64,000 nucleotides of DNA from a virus. The DNA lies in IMG/VR virus record IMGVR_UViG_3300035698_022738, positions 32,852 to 96,851 of that record. The stretch is one strand, 5' to 3'. Of the stretch, positions 56,217 through 64,000 are shown in pieces. The notes below the pieces were generated by a model. The model was given only the letters and a program-made list of their open reading frames with translations, had not been told where the DNA came from and ran no database searches. The translations under genes were made by a program, and so were the position numbers. The number at the start of each line of letters is the position of its first letter. Position 1 is the first letter of the stretch.

Positions 56217-59200
56217 ATGAGGCTTTCAATTCTTTCATGCGGTTCAATCGTTGTAGATGGATCAAATGGCAACAGCAGGTTGCTATTTGGAGTCCCCGAT
56301 GGTGTCATTCATTCCCTCAAAGAGAGTGGCATGGATCACCCGACCATGGCGTTCACTACTTCCATGAGAGCCCCAGGTGTCGGGTCGATGGAACAAGCTA
56401 TCCCCATTTTTCGAGAGAGCCCTTACAGCAACGGAGAGCTCAGTGCATCCCTCATAAGACACAAACATGGCAGCGACTATTGTATTGAAGCTGACGGCGC
56501 AAAGCTCCTTTTCTCCGAGAGGGGCGATGTCTCAGTTTTGGATACCGCGAATTATGACCTGGCAATCATCAAAAACAAACATAGAGCTGACGCCCTGGGT
56601 GAGCACGTTATCACATGGCCCTGGCCGGATAGCGAGGTATCAATCGTGGATCACGACGTTCATTTTAGTTCCACGGAAAAGGTTTGGGGAAGGCTATCAG
56701 AGGTCCCCAGCAATTTGAAAAAAGTAGACGGCAAACCCTTGACTCTTTCCCAGGCCAATTGGCTGGCAAGTGCAGCGGATAGCATTGAAGCTGACGGAGA
56801 TGCCAAAGAGCCGTGGGCAATCGCCATGTCTCAATTCAAAAAAACCTTTGAGAAAACAGAGGATGGTTGGCAGAGAACCGAGTGCCTAACCGGACAGAGA
56901 GATAAGGAAACCGTCGGAACTGAAGCTGACTTGCAAGAGACAAACGTAGAGAGTGAAGGAACCTACGAGACAGAGCAATTTGGAAAAGTCTCAGTTGACA
57001 ACGTGCGCCGGGTAGAGATGGGAACCAAGCGCGGTATGACTGAAGCTAAGATTTTCTCAAGAGACGGTAGAACAACCACGACTCTTGTTGGAGGCGAAGC
57101 TGAGAATTTCCTGGACTGGTGGAACCAAAACAAACCAGAAGGACCCCAGAGTTCAAGAACCAATACCCTGCCGCCAGCCCCTACCGTAGTTTCGTCTCAA
57201 CCAAGCCCGTCTCAAAAGGGAGTCAGGCCAAAACCCCTAAGAAAAGCGGTTGCTGATTCTCAGGGAGCCCAGCAACTTGAAACAAAGCCAGAGAGTGAAG
57301 TTGGTGTTGAAGATGAAACAACGCCGCAAGAGGAGCCAGAGCAAATGAAAAAGGATCCAAAAGACAAATCAGAAGAGGCCCTGGCAGAAATGGCAGACGA
57401 AGAGGAACCTGATTTCAAAAAGGATTCCAAACCAGATCAATCAAATGAAGCTGACACAAAGCCCTCAGACGAAGAGAAGCCTGTAAATGACACAGAAGAA
57501 AATCAAGATCAATCAGTGGATAACACCGAAGAGAAGCCAACAGAATCAAATGAAGCTGATGAACCTCAGCCAAAGAAGTCAGCTAAGCCTACTGAGAGGC
57601 CCTCAGACGAAGAGAAGCCTAATCCTGAAGGGAATTCCTCTGAAGAGGATCAAGAGAATGAAGCTGACAGAGAGCCTAATCCCAAAGAGGATAAGAACAG
57701 CAATCAATCAGGCAAACCAAAAGTCCCGGCTTATCTTACAGAGGGAGAGACACCTGAAGCGCAACCACTACCAAAAGATACAGATGAGGACCCAGATCAG
57801 TCAAAGGGAAAGAAGTCCCCTGAGAATGAAGCTGACACAAAGGCAGATAGTGAGCCAGAGGATGAAGACATAGCAGATAGAGATCAAGAGAAAAAGGATC
57901 AATCAGAAGAAGAGGATTCAAGTAAGAAAAAACCCACAAAGAAAAAAGCAAAGGAACTACAGGCTAAGGAAAGACTAGAGAGAGCCTGGGTAGACAGAGA
58001 CTTTGAAAGCATTGAAGCTGAGAGAGTAGCAGAGAAGGCAGTAAGGGAAGTACAGGAAACAGTAGGGGAAAGCATTGGAGCTGAGAACGTAGGGGAAGTA
58101 CAGAGAGTAGGGAAGGCAGAAGGAGTCACGGAGCAGGGAACAGAGAGAACAGAAGAGAACACGGAGCATGGAACAGAGAGAGTAGGGAAAACAGAAGGAA
58201 AAGAAGAGAAAACAGAAGGAATCACGGAGCATGTAAAAATCAAAACAGAAGAGAACACGGAGCATGTAAAAATCAAAACAGAAGAATCCCGCCCCGCAGG
58301 GCGTGTGCAAAAATTCACAAACGCCAATCCGGAACACATCGCTCAAAAAGAGGGGCTCCAGGCTACAATGGATCGCTTTGCAGCCACCCTCCGGCAACAG
58401 TTCTGGGCCTCCGACATTGAAGCTGACACCGTTGACTGCTCTGGCACTTACAGGCCCTGGCTGGTAGAGTTGGAGCCTGGTCTGGCCTACGTGGAATTGA
58501 ATGGGGGCTACTTTGCGGTCCCCTACACAATAGAGGGATCAAAGAGAGAAGATATCAAGTTTGCTCCCAGAGAGCTTTGGTTGGATGCCGCCAGAACGTG
58601 GGGCATTGAAGCTGATGAGGCCCAGATCGACGCACTTTTGACATTCTACGCGCCCACAGGTGAGATACCTAAAATGGGCGCAGTGATGCTTGGAAAAGGT
58701 GAAATAACCAAAAACAAGGCAGGCCTGACTGCTACAGACTACCTGGCAGTTGAAGACCCAGACAAGCCTGCCACCTGGAGGCTGCCTGTGGCCGTTAAAC
58801 ACGGGCAACCAAGCCCTAGACTAATGAAGGCGGCTGCGGACGCTCTAGCAGCCCCAGGGGGCTTCAGGGGCAAATCCTATGAAGGTCCTAAAGCAGAGGG
58901 AGCACGAAAGAAGCTCCTGGCAATCTACAACAAGCTTGAGTTGGACGCGCCGGGGAGCCTGGCCCAGTTCAAGAGTATTTGGGAGAACGCTCCCAGTTAT
59001 GAAGACTGGCAGGCAAGCAAAAAGGGCTTTTCAGACATTGAAGCTCCCAGTTATCTTGAATGGGGAGCTGAGCATGGGGACCTCATGGCCCTGGCATTCT
59101 ACCCAGACCTCATGGACGTGAGTCGCACGCTTGAAGAAAAAACGGTAAAAGAATGGACAGAAGAAGGCCCCGAGAGACGTTTGGGAGACGTGCTAACCTC

Positions 59201-60557
59201 AAGTATCCACAAGGCGTTTACCACTGAAGCTGACAACCTATACGGAGAGGGCTTTATGAATGAAGAGGAGAGGATCGCCCTCAGTTCCGCCATAGGCGAT
59301 ATGTTAGGGCTATTTAGGGAAAAGGCAGACAAAAAAGTGCTAGAGAGGCCGCTCATGACCACGACCAAGATTCCATTGAAGTTGAAAGAATATTGCCCAC
59401 AGGCCCCAGATGAAATAGAGGGTATTTGGACTTCAGTTTGGAAAGAAGACGGTAAGTGGAAATGGGCAGCGATTACAGCTGTTTCCATGTGGGATCGCCA
59501 GGGTGAGTTTTTGACCCACAAAGCGATTGACTGGGCTTTGGCTATGTCAAAAGTAATTGGCCCTGGCCCATTGCGATATAAGCATATTCCCGGCCTGGAC
59601 GGAGGAGATTGTGACCGTCAAATTAGAGTCGGGGATTATCTGTTTGAAGCTGGGACATTCCGTGACAGCCCCATAGGACTGGCTATGAGGACTAAAATGC
59701 AGAGTGACCCTACATGGCAAATATCGCCCGGACTGGCCTTCAGAGCTAGTGACCTACAGAGAGGGGTGTATCAGAGAGCCTCGATATTTGAAAGGTCGAT
59801 TACACAATCCCCAGCTATTCCGGCGACAGCCATCCTATCTATCACGCAAGGAAATGAGGACATTGAAATGGCCGTTAAGGAGTTGGATCAGAACGCTATT
59901 CAAGCGGTTGCAAAAGAGCTTGGCCTGGACGTAGGCTACGTGGAAGAGCTCCACAAACGCAGCCTGGCAGGCACGGGTGATCCTCTAGGATTGTCTGAAT
60001 TCAAGGAGTTTGTGGCCTATAAGGCAGGTAAGAAGGCAGACCCGCCAGCAGCCATACCCCCTGAAGAAGAGGACATGGAAGAGGACGAAGATGAAGAGGA
60101 TACCAAAAAGAAGCCCTCCAAGGAGAGTGAATTCTCCAAGGTAGTAGGCTCCATGAAGAGCGTGGCCCCGAAGCTCACACGCGCACAACGTGAGCAGTTG
60201 GCTAACGTGCTTGACCCACGGCATACAGCTACCAAGCACGAAGAGGACGGAGACCTGGCAGAAATCAAGCAAGTGCTCAAGCAGCAGGCAGCTGTGATGG
60301 GCAGCCTGGTATCAGCCGTATCCGACCTCCAAGAGGTAGCAGGGACGCAGGCAGGCCTACCACGCAGCCAGGCCGCACAATTCATGGTAGCCGCCAAAGA
60401 GGACGCACCGGCAACGCAAGCAACCGACCAAGAAATCCTCGCAAAGCTGGATCAAATCCAGCAGGCCGTAAAGGCCGTCGAGGCTAATCCCCTGGCAGCA
60501 GGGGGTAACGTGTACGAATTGTTTACCAGCGACAAGCTGAACCAGCGTGGGGCGTAG
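56217..60557 (+). CDS. Giant prohead protease/scaffold fusion protein with repeated Glu-Ala-Asp motif
   Basis: 1446 residues. Parts: an unassigned N-terminal domain (~1-200); a long acidic low-complexity region (~350-690, runs of E/D/K/P/S); a region with DYLAVEDPDKPATWRLPV and GGFRGKSYEGPKA (~840-900) and RLGDVLTSSIHKAF..ADNLYGEGF..EERIALSSAIGD (~985-1030), both familiar from phage prohead proteins; an XkdF/prohead-protease-like region DRQGEFLTHKAIDWA..LRYKHIPGLDGGD..SITQSPAIPATAILS (~1085-1215); and a coiled-coil scaffold-like C-terminus. (I/N/T)EAD recurs, always encoded GAAGCTGA, perhaps as maturation cleavage sites. Located just before the major capsid gene. Confidence 0.8.
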   Translation: MRLSILSCGSIVVDGSNGNSRLLFGVPDGVIHSLKESGMDHPTMAFTTSMRAPGVGSMEQAIPIFRESPYSNGELSASLIRHKHGSDYCIEADGAKLLFSERGDVSVLDTANYDLAIIKNKHRADALGEHVITWPWPDSEVSIVDHDVHFSSTEKVWGRLSEVPSNLKKVDGKPLTLSQANWLASAADSIEADGDAKEPWAIAMSQFKKTFEKTEDGWQRTECLTGQRDKETVGTEADLQETNVESEGTYETEQFGKVSVDNVRRVEMGTKRGMTEAKIFSRDGRTTTTLVGGEAENFLDWWNQNKPEGPQSSRTNTLPPAPTVVSSQPSPSQKGVRPKPLRKAVADSQGAQQLETKPESEVGVEDETTPQEEPEQMKKDPKDKSEEALAEMADEEEPDFKKDSKPDQSNEADTKPSDEEKPVNDTEENQDQSVDNTEEKPTESNEADEPQPKKSAKPTERPSDEEKPNPEGNSSEEDQENEADREPNPKEDKNSNQSGKPKVPAYLTEGETPEAQPLPKDTDEDPDQSKGKKSPENEADTKADSEPEDEDIADRDQEKKDQSEEEDSSKKKPTKKKAKELQAKERLERAWVDRDFESIEAERVAEKAVREVQETVGESIGAENVGEVQRVGKAEGVTEQGTERTEENTEHGTERVGKTEGKEEKTEGITEHVKIKTEENTEHVKIKTEESRPAGRVQKFTNANPEHIAQKEGLQATMDRFAATLRQQFWASDIEADTVDCSGTYRPWLVELEPGLAYVELNGGYFAVPYTIEGSKREDIKFAPRELWLDAARTWGIEADEAQIDALLTFYAPTGEIPKMGAVMLGKGEITKNKAGLTATDYLAVEDPDKPATWRLPVAVKHGQPSPRLMKAAADALAAPGGFRGKSYEGPKAEGARKKLLAIYNKLELDAPGSLAQFKSIWENAPSYEDWQASKKGFSDIEAPSYLEWGAEHGDLMALAFYPDLMDVSRTLEEKTVKEWTEEGPERRLGDVLTSSIHKAFTTEADNLYGEGFMNEEERIALSSAIGDMLGLFREKADKKVLERPLMTTTKIPLKLKEYCPQAPDEIEGIWTSVWKEDGKWKWAAITAVSMWDRQGEFLTHKAIDWALAMSKVIGPGPLRYKHIPGLDGGDCDRQIRVGDYLFEAGTFRDSPIGLAMRTKMQSDPTWQISPGLAFRASDLQRGVYQRASIFERSITQSPAIPATAILSITQGNEDIEMAVKELDQNAIQAVAKELGLDVGYVEELHKRSLAGTGDPLGLSEFKEFVAYKAGKKADPPAAIPPEEEDMEEDEDEEDTKKKPSKESEFSKVVGSMKSVAPKLTRAQREQLANVLDPRHTATKHEEDGDLAEIKQVLKQQAAVMGSLVSAVSDLQEVAGTQAGLPRSQAAQFMVAAKEDAPATQATDQEILAKLDQIQQAVKAVEANPLAAGGNVYELFTSDKLNQRGA
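58223..58288 (+). repeat. 33-nt tandem repeat within the acidic region
   Basis: CACGGAGCATGTAAAAATCA... is repeated with a 33-nt period (58223 and 58256), giving two 11-residue units TEHVKIKTEEN / TEHVKIKTEES. Related TEH/TERTEE units precede it. Suggests recent expansion of the low-complexity region. Confidence 0.8.
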
Positions 60558-60873
60558 GGGGTAGAACGTGCAGGGTATACAGGTAAGGGTGAGCGATAGC
60601 AGGGGTAAGGGGGTCACAGCTGGGCGTAAGGCAGGATACCAGCTAAGCCACCACCCAGGCCCAAATCGCAAATCTCGTGGAAAAAGTGGACCCCCTTACC
60701 TACCGCACGGATTTCTCTCAAATTGCGAGAGGGATGAAAATGTGTAAGAGACTTTACATAACACACGGTTCTCTCCCACATTGCGAGAGGGGCAGTAATG
60801 AGCAAGGCACATAACACACATCCCCCCCACGCAAGCAACGGTAAACTTAGCATATAACGCAACGAGGTGAAAG
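60558..60873 (+). other. Structured leader before the major capsid gene, with tandem hairpin repeats
   Basis: No gene in 316 nt. GGTAAGGGGGTC (60604-60615) pairs with GACCCCCTTACC (60689-60700) around AGCTGG/CCAGCT. Two similar hairpins follow, CTCTC-7 nt-GAGAG (60715-60731) and CTCTC-9 nt-GAGAG (60771-60789), each followed by ACATAACACAC (60756, 60809), i.e. an imperfect ~55-nt tandem repeat. GAGGTGAAAG precedes the ATG. Likely controls capsid mRNA stability or translation. Confidence 0.65.
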
Positions 60874-62403
60874 ATGCCTGGACAGGGTTTTAACAGTAAT
60901 CCGATGGTAGACAGTTCGTTCATTCAGTTCATGAAACAGTTCATTGCTGAGTCAGAAGGCAGTGATCCGTTTGCGACTACCATCCCCAACGATCCGGCTC
61001 GGACCATGACCTGGACTGAGTACCAGAAATTGCGAGACCTGGGTCGCCTGAAAGAAGTCAGAATCAAAGAATCGGCCTTGACCCCCACGGGCAATACACT
61101 CTACGGGACAGGTGGACTCTTCGGCCTTTGTGGTCCTGATGACATAATCGGCCTGGTCATGCAGGATGACCCGCTGGTACCGTGGATTGGCTTTGAGCCT
61201 GATACGGCCCAGGAGAAGTTCGTCAAGATGTGGACCTACATGGATGTCTCAGGGACAGCGGCTGGCTCAATTGGCACCACTGTCTACGGGGATGCCTGTG
61301 ATGATCCTCCAACTTCTGAGAAGGGTGTTTGTGAAGTGTACCAGGGCGACTTTGGTACCTTGCGTGCCTGCGGTGAGGCAGTGAAGGTTGCTGACTTGGC
61401 TTTGCGGAAATGCGACAAACAACCGACTTACACCGTGCCGCTCGAAGGCGTCGGCAAAGTCCGGATTGACAACGATCTCGATCTGGAAACAATTGCAGCC
61501 GCCCAGGTAGTCAAGCACGAAGTCAGTCGTGAGTTGATCACAGGCGACAAGAACACCACCGGCCAGTTCGACGGCCTGACCAATCTGGTCAAGAGTGGCT
61601 GGGCTTCCATCAATGGAGATCGCTGCTACGGCATGGACTCCGTTATTCAGGATTGGGAGAACGACACTCTGACTGGCGCGGTCAACGGCCACGGCTCGAT
61701 CATCGGCAAGGTCAGAGACATCTGGCGACGTATCAAATGGCGGATTCAACAGACTGGCATGGGGCTTCCGAGTGAGGGTGATGTTGTTCTTATGATGCCC
61801 TCGTGGATGGCCTGGCAGTTCTTGGATGAGTGGGCGTGGTGGACAATCCGCACAGGAGCTCAGTACAATGAGGTCTTCCGTGATAACTACGCAATGCGCG
61901 AATTCCGAGAAAAGCATGCCAATGGACGCTTTGGTGGTGGATACATTACCATCGACGGGTTCAACATCCATATCATGCCGCATGACTGGATGGCAGTTGA
62001 CCAGACTGCTCCCTACTTCTGCTCTGACATCTACCTTTTGGTAAGAGGATTTGGTGGAAGACGAGTGATGCAGGGTCAGTTCGTTCCAGCAGATGTCGGT
62101 TCAAGTGCTGTAGCAGATGTGGCTGGTTACAGGTACTTCAATGTCGAGAGTATGCAGAGTGGTCGTGCATTGCGCTGGACAAAGTTTGACAATGCCTGTG
62201 TCAGTCCTTGTTTGCTGATCCGACCTCGTTTGTTCATGGAATGTCCATGGGCTCAGGGAAAAATCGAGAACGTGTGTGTAAGCACCCAGTTCGATCCTCA
62301 AACTCTTGATCCTCAGTCGGACTACTTCATCGAGCAGAATCCAGTAGTCTCGACACACCATACTCAATACTGGTACGAAGAGGGTTCTGGCTGGTTCCAT
62401 TGA
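60874..62403 (+). CDS. Major capsid protein
   Basis: 509 residues. Position directly after the prohead protease/scaffold fusion, own structured leader and own terminator are typical of the most abundant head protein. Features such as PLVPWIGFEPDTAQEKFVKMWTY, RELITGDKNTTGQFDGL, VVLMMPSWMAWQFLDEWAWW and YNEVFRDNYAMREFREKHANG suit an HK97-type capsid fold. Nine or more Cys is unusual for a capsid protein. Choice of codons appears smoother than in neighbours (impression only). Confidence 0.85.
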   Translation: MPGQGFNSNPMVDSSFIQFMKQFIAESEGSDPFATTIPNDPARTMTWTEYQKLRDLGRLKEVRIKESALTPTGNTLYGTGGLFGLCGPDDIIGLVMQDDPLVPWIGFEPDTAQEKFVKMWTYMDVSGTAAGSIGTTVYGDACDDPPTSEKGVCEVYQGDFGTLRACGEAVKVADLALRKCDKQPTYTVPLEGVGKVRIDNDLDLETIAAAQVVKHEVSRELITGDKNTTGQFDGLTNLVKSGWASINGDRCYGMDSVIQDWENDTLTGAVNGHGSIIGKVRDIWRRIKWRIQQTGMGLPSEGDVVLMMPSWMAWQFLDEWAWWTIRTGAQYNEVFRDNYAMREFREKHANGRFGGGYITIDGFNIHIMPHDWMAVDQTAPYFCSDIYLLVRGFGGRRVMQGQFVPADVGSSAVADVAGYRYFNVESMQSGRALRWTKFDNACVSPCLLIRPRLFMECPWAQGKIENVCVSTQFDPQTLDPQSDYFIEQNPVVSTHHTQYWYEEGSGWFH

Positions 62404-62426
62404 GTTAGCTGAAGTATCCAGCTAAC
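62404..62426 (+). other. Hairpin directly after the major capsid gene
   Basis: GTTAGCTG / CAGCTAAC, perfect 8-bp stem with 7-nt loop, starting at the capsid stop codon and preceding the terminator. Possibly protects the 3' end of the capsid mRNA. Confidence 0.6.
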
Positions 62427-62437
62427 CACCGCTCAAA

Positions 62438-62474
62438 GAGGGGGATGGGGAGTAAATCCCCTCCCCCTTTTCTT
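62438..62474 (+). terminator. Rho-independent terminator after the major capsid gene
   Basis: GGGGGATGGGGA / TCCCCTCCCCC stem with a small internal mismatch and 5-nt loop, followed by TTTTCTT. Confidence 0.88.
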
Positions 62475-62516
62475 ACAGATTTTAGGGGTATTCTCTGAGT
62501 TTTGACGGGGTTTTCT

Positions 62517-64000
62517 ATGATTGCTACTACTTTACATAAGAGTTCTGCGCTAAAACACCTGCCTGGTCAGCACGAACAGATTTCACACGGGAATTGGGCG
62601 GAGGGAAGTGCGAGTAAATACATCACAAACGCAGATTCAATGGATGACGCCCTCCGTCAAAAGGATGTATTGTGGAATCCAAACCCAGATGGACCGGGAG
62701 TGTATATAAATCCTCCCTCGATTGAATCCTTGCTCAACAAACCAATGGAAAGAGGTGTATTATCGAGCAAAGGAAAGACAGTCAAGGACTACTTGAGAGA
62801 TTTCCTGCCGTTGAAGATCATCTATGATCCAGTCACTAATTCAATAATTGCTCCAACCTCCGGTGAGCAGACCACTCATTATGACGTTGCTGCGGGTGTA
62901 GTTGGACACACCCCAGGACGTGTGCTTGATGTAGAGGACAATGAGACGTATGCAGCAATAGTCGGTCTTGTGTCTGAGTTGGAAGACAGGTCTGTGAGAT
63001 TGGTCCTGACAGGGAACTCAGCTGGAACTCCTGATTTCATCCAAGTCAACATTGAGTCAGCTGGAGCTGTGGGCGACAAGGATAAGGCCCTCAAGAATAT
63101 CTATGAGGCACTGGACAAGATGTCAGAGTTGGGTCTTCCAAATGACCTGGAAGTTGAAATAGAGGATAGGTCTGGAGATACAATCCAGACTTCCATCAAA
63201 CATCTCCCAGGCCAGCATGAGCAAGAATCTCATGGAAACTGGGCCTCTGGAACAATAGAGCACCCCTCCTCAGAGCTGCCAATTCAGTCTGAAGTGAGTG
63301 ATGCCGCCAGAAAAGCTTTGACAACCGTTGCTGACAACATCCGAGACAAGGAATGGGAAGAGTTCTACTCTATTGATCCTGAGACAGGGCGCAATCGGTA
63401 CAATGCTATCGGAACAAGGCTCAGCTGTAACATTGGGCAGGACCTTCTATCATTTGAAGGCACCCTTGCGATTCACAACCACCCGCTGGGCAGCTACACG
63501 TTTTCAGCTGATGACCTCTTGGTGTTTGCAAAAGCGGGAGTAGCCGAAGGAATCGTCGTAGGCCGGGACTACTTTGGGAATGAGGTTTTTGCCAGCATCG
63601 CGCCCAGTGATGGTGATATAGCATCGTGGCCTGACCCGTATCGGCTTATGGAGAAGTATCAAGACCTCAATCATTCTATTCATTCTGAGCTTGAAAGAGA
63701 GTTGAAAGGAAAGGGGTACTCTTTCCCCGAGATCAGGGGTGCTGTTGCAGACGAATCAGCAAGACAGGTGGCCGACTATTTTGGTCTGAGTTACGTGTCA
63801 CATGGATTTCCAGATTTGGATGCCATGAGAAGTAGGGGTCCGGCCTCCAACGAAGGACAAGAATACTTTGATAAGATGGCAGAGTCCAGAGATGCGTACC
63901 TTGCCCGAAGACCAGAAATCACAGCTGAGCTGCAAGAGGCCCGTCAAGCACTATTACAAAACAAATACAGCGTTATCAAACATCTTCCAGGCCAGCATGA
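62517..64000 (+). CDS. Polyprotein-like virion protein with three HLPGQH...HGNWA tags and a JAB/MPN-like domain, 3' end outside the window
   Basis: Open from ATG 62517 to the window end (494 residues visible). K13-HLPGQHEQISHGNWA, K228-HLPGQHEQESHGNWA and K488-HLPGQHE (cut off) divide it into modules of ~215 and ~260 residues. Module 2 contains IHNHPLGSYTFSADD (H320, H322, D332), the H-x-H-P ... S-x-x-D arrangement of JAB/MPN metalloproteases and RadC-like proteins. Module 1 is unrecognised. Ribosome binding site is weak (GACGGGG). The repeated tag suggests targeting or proteolytic separation of modules. Confidence 0.85.
   Translation, partial: MIATTLHKSSALKHLPGQHEQISHGNWAEGSASKYITNADSMDDALRQKDVLWNPNPDGPGVYINPPSIESLLNKPMERGVLSSKGKTVKDYLRDFLPLKIIYDPVTNSIIAPTSGEQTTHYDVAAGVVGHTPGRVLDVEDNETYAAIVGLVSELEDRSVRLVLTGNSAGTPDFIQVNIESAGAVGDKDKALKNIYEALDKMSELGLPNDLEVEIEDRSGDTIQTSIKHLPGQHEQESHGNWASGTIEHPSSELPIQSEVSDAARKALTTVADNIRDKEWEEFYSIDPETGRNRYNAIGTRLSCNIGQDLLSFEGTLAIHNHPLGSYTFSADDLLVFAKAGVAEGIVVGRDYFGNEVFASIAPSDGDIASWPDPYRLMEKYQDLNHSIHSELERELKGKGYSFPEIRGAVADESARQVADYFGLSYVSHGFPDLDAMRSRGPASNEGQEYFDKMAESRDAYLARRPEITAELQEARQALLQNKYSVIKHLPGQH

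Noticed and set aside
1-64000. Integrase, excisionase or attachment site implying a temperate phage
   Set aside because: No tyrosine or serine recombinase motif and no repressor-type cro/cI arrangement was seen; the rest of the genome is outside the window, so lifestyle remains open.

Overview
The window is a contiguous piece of a tailed bacteriophage genome (Caudoviricetes-type gene content). Every supported gene is on the + strand, packed with ATGA or short overlaps, and mostly preceded by GGAG-type ribosome binding sites. The phage hallmarks are a terminase pair, portal, Mu gpF-like minor head protein, fused prohead protease/scaffold, major capsid protein, tail-fibre-like proteins, lysin and holin-like genes, plus a complete self-encoded replication and recombination set. 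The host is a bacterium: there is a lipobox lipoprotein, Sec signal peptides, sigma-70-like promoters and a peptidoglycan-directed lysin. I cannot name it from sequence alone. No integrase, tRNA gene, CRISPR array or insertion sequence was seen.

Layout. (1) 1-5.6 kb: end of the late region, with tail-fibre-like proteins, a stand-alone response-regulator receiver protein, a modular glycosidase/SpoIID-type lysin and a holin-like protein, closed by a terminator at 5625-5669. (2) 5.7-12.8 kb: UvsW-like helicase, DnaB-like helicase, DNA primase, MT-A70 methyltransferase, and small accessory genes including a lipoprotein and a Phd-like protein. (3) 12.8-17.2 kb: accessory region with a duplicated 45-residue membrane protein, a LamG-like protein, secreted small proteins, a palindrome-rich non-coding block that could be an origin or partition site, and a ~500-nt structured RNA locus behind a strong sigma-70-like promoter. 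(4) 17.2-25.7 kb: a GHKL ATPase with a C-terminal HExxH motif, many small unknown or zinc-binding proteins, a zinc-ribbon/UvrD-family helicase and a sigma-70-like factor, ending at a terminator at 25685-25719. (5) 25.8-41.3 kb: a uracil-DNA-glycosylase/DNA polymerase I fusion, several DNA methyltransferases, UvsY-like and gp32-like proteins, RecA, a methyltransferase remnant fused to a 5'-3' exonuclease, a PD-(D/E)XK nuclease and a second sigma-like protein. (6) 41.3-64 kb: packaging and head genes from small terminase to major capsid protein, with an unusual set of virion-module proteins (HD phosphohydrolase, nucleotidyltransferase, SAM methyltransferase, PC4-like protein) and a polyprotein cut off by the window end.

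How it fits together. Replication probably uses DnaB-like helicase, primase, polymerase without its own 5'-3' exonuclease (supplied separately at 39.0 kb), gp32-like SSB and RecA/UvsY-like/UvsW-like recombination proteins. Two sigma-like proteins and repeated promoter-like motifs suggest phage-directed temporal transcription. The most distinctive features are: (a) a recurring peptide tag, HLPGQH-x-Q-xx-HGNWA, heading one head-module protein and separating domains of the 62.5-64 kb polyprotein; (b) the 16.68-17.18 kb structured RNA with a pseudoknot and two mutually exclusive stems; (c) a GAAGCTGA-encoded Glu-Ala-Asp motif repeated through the 1,446-residue prohead protein; and (d) the palindrome array at 14.92-15.15 kb.
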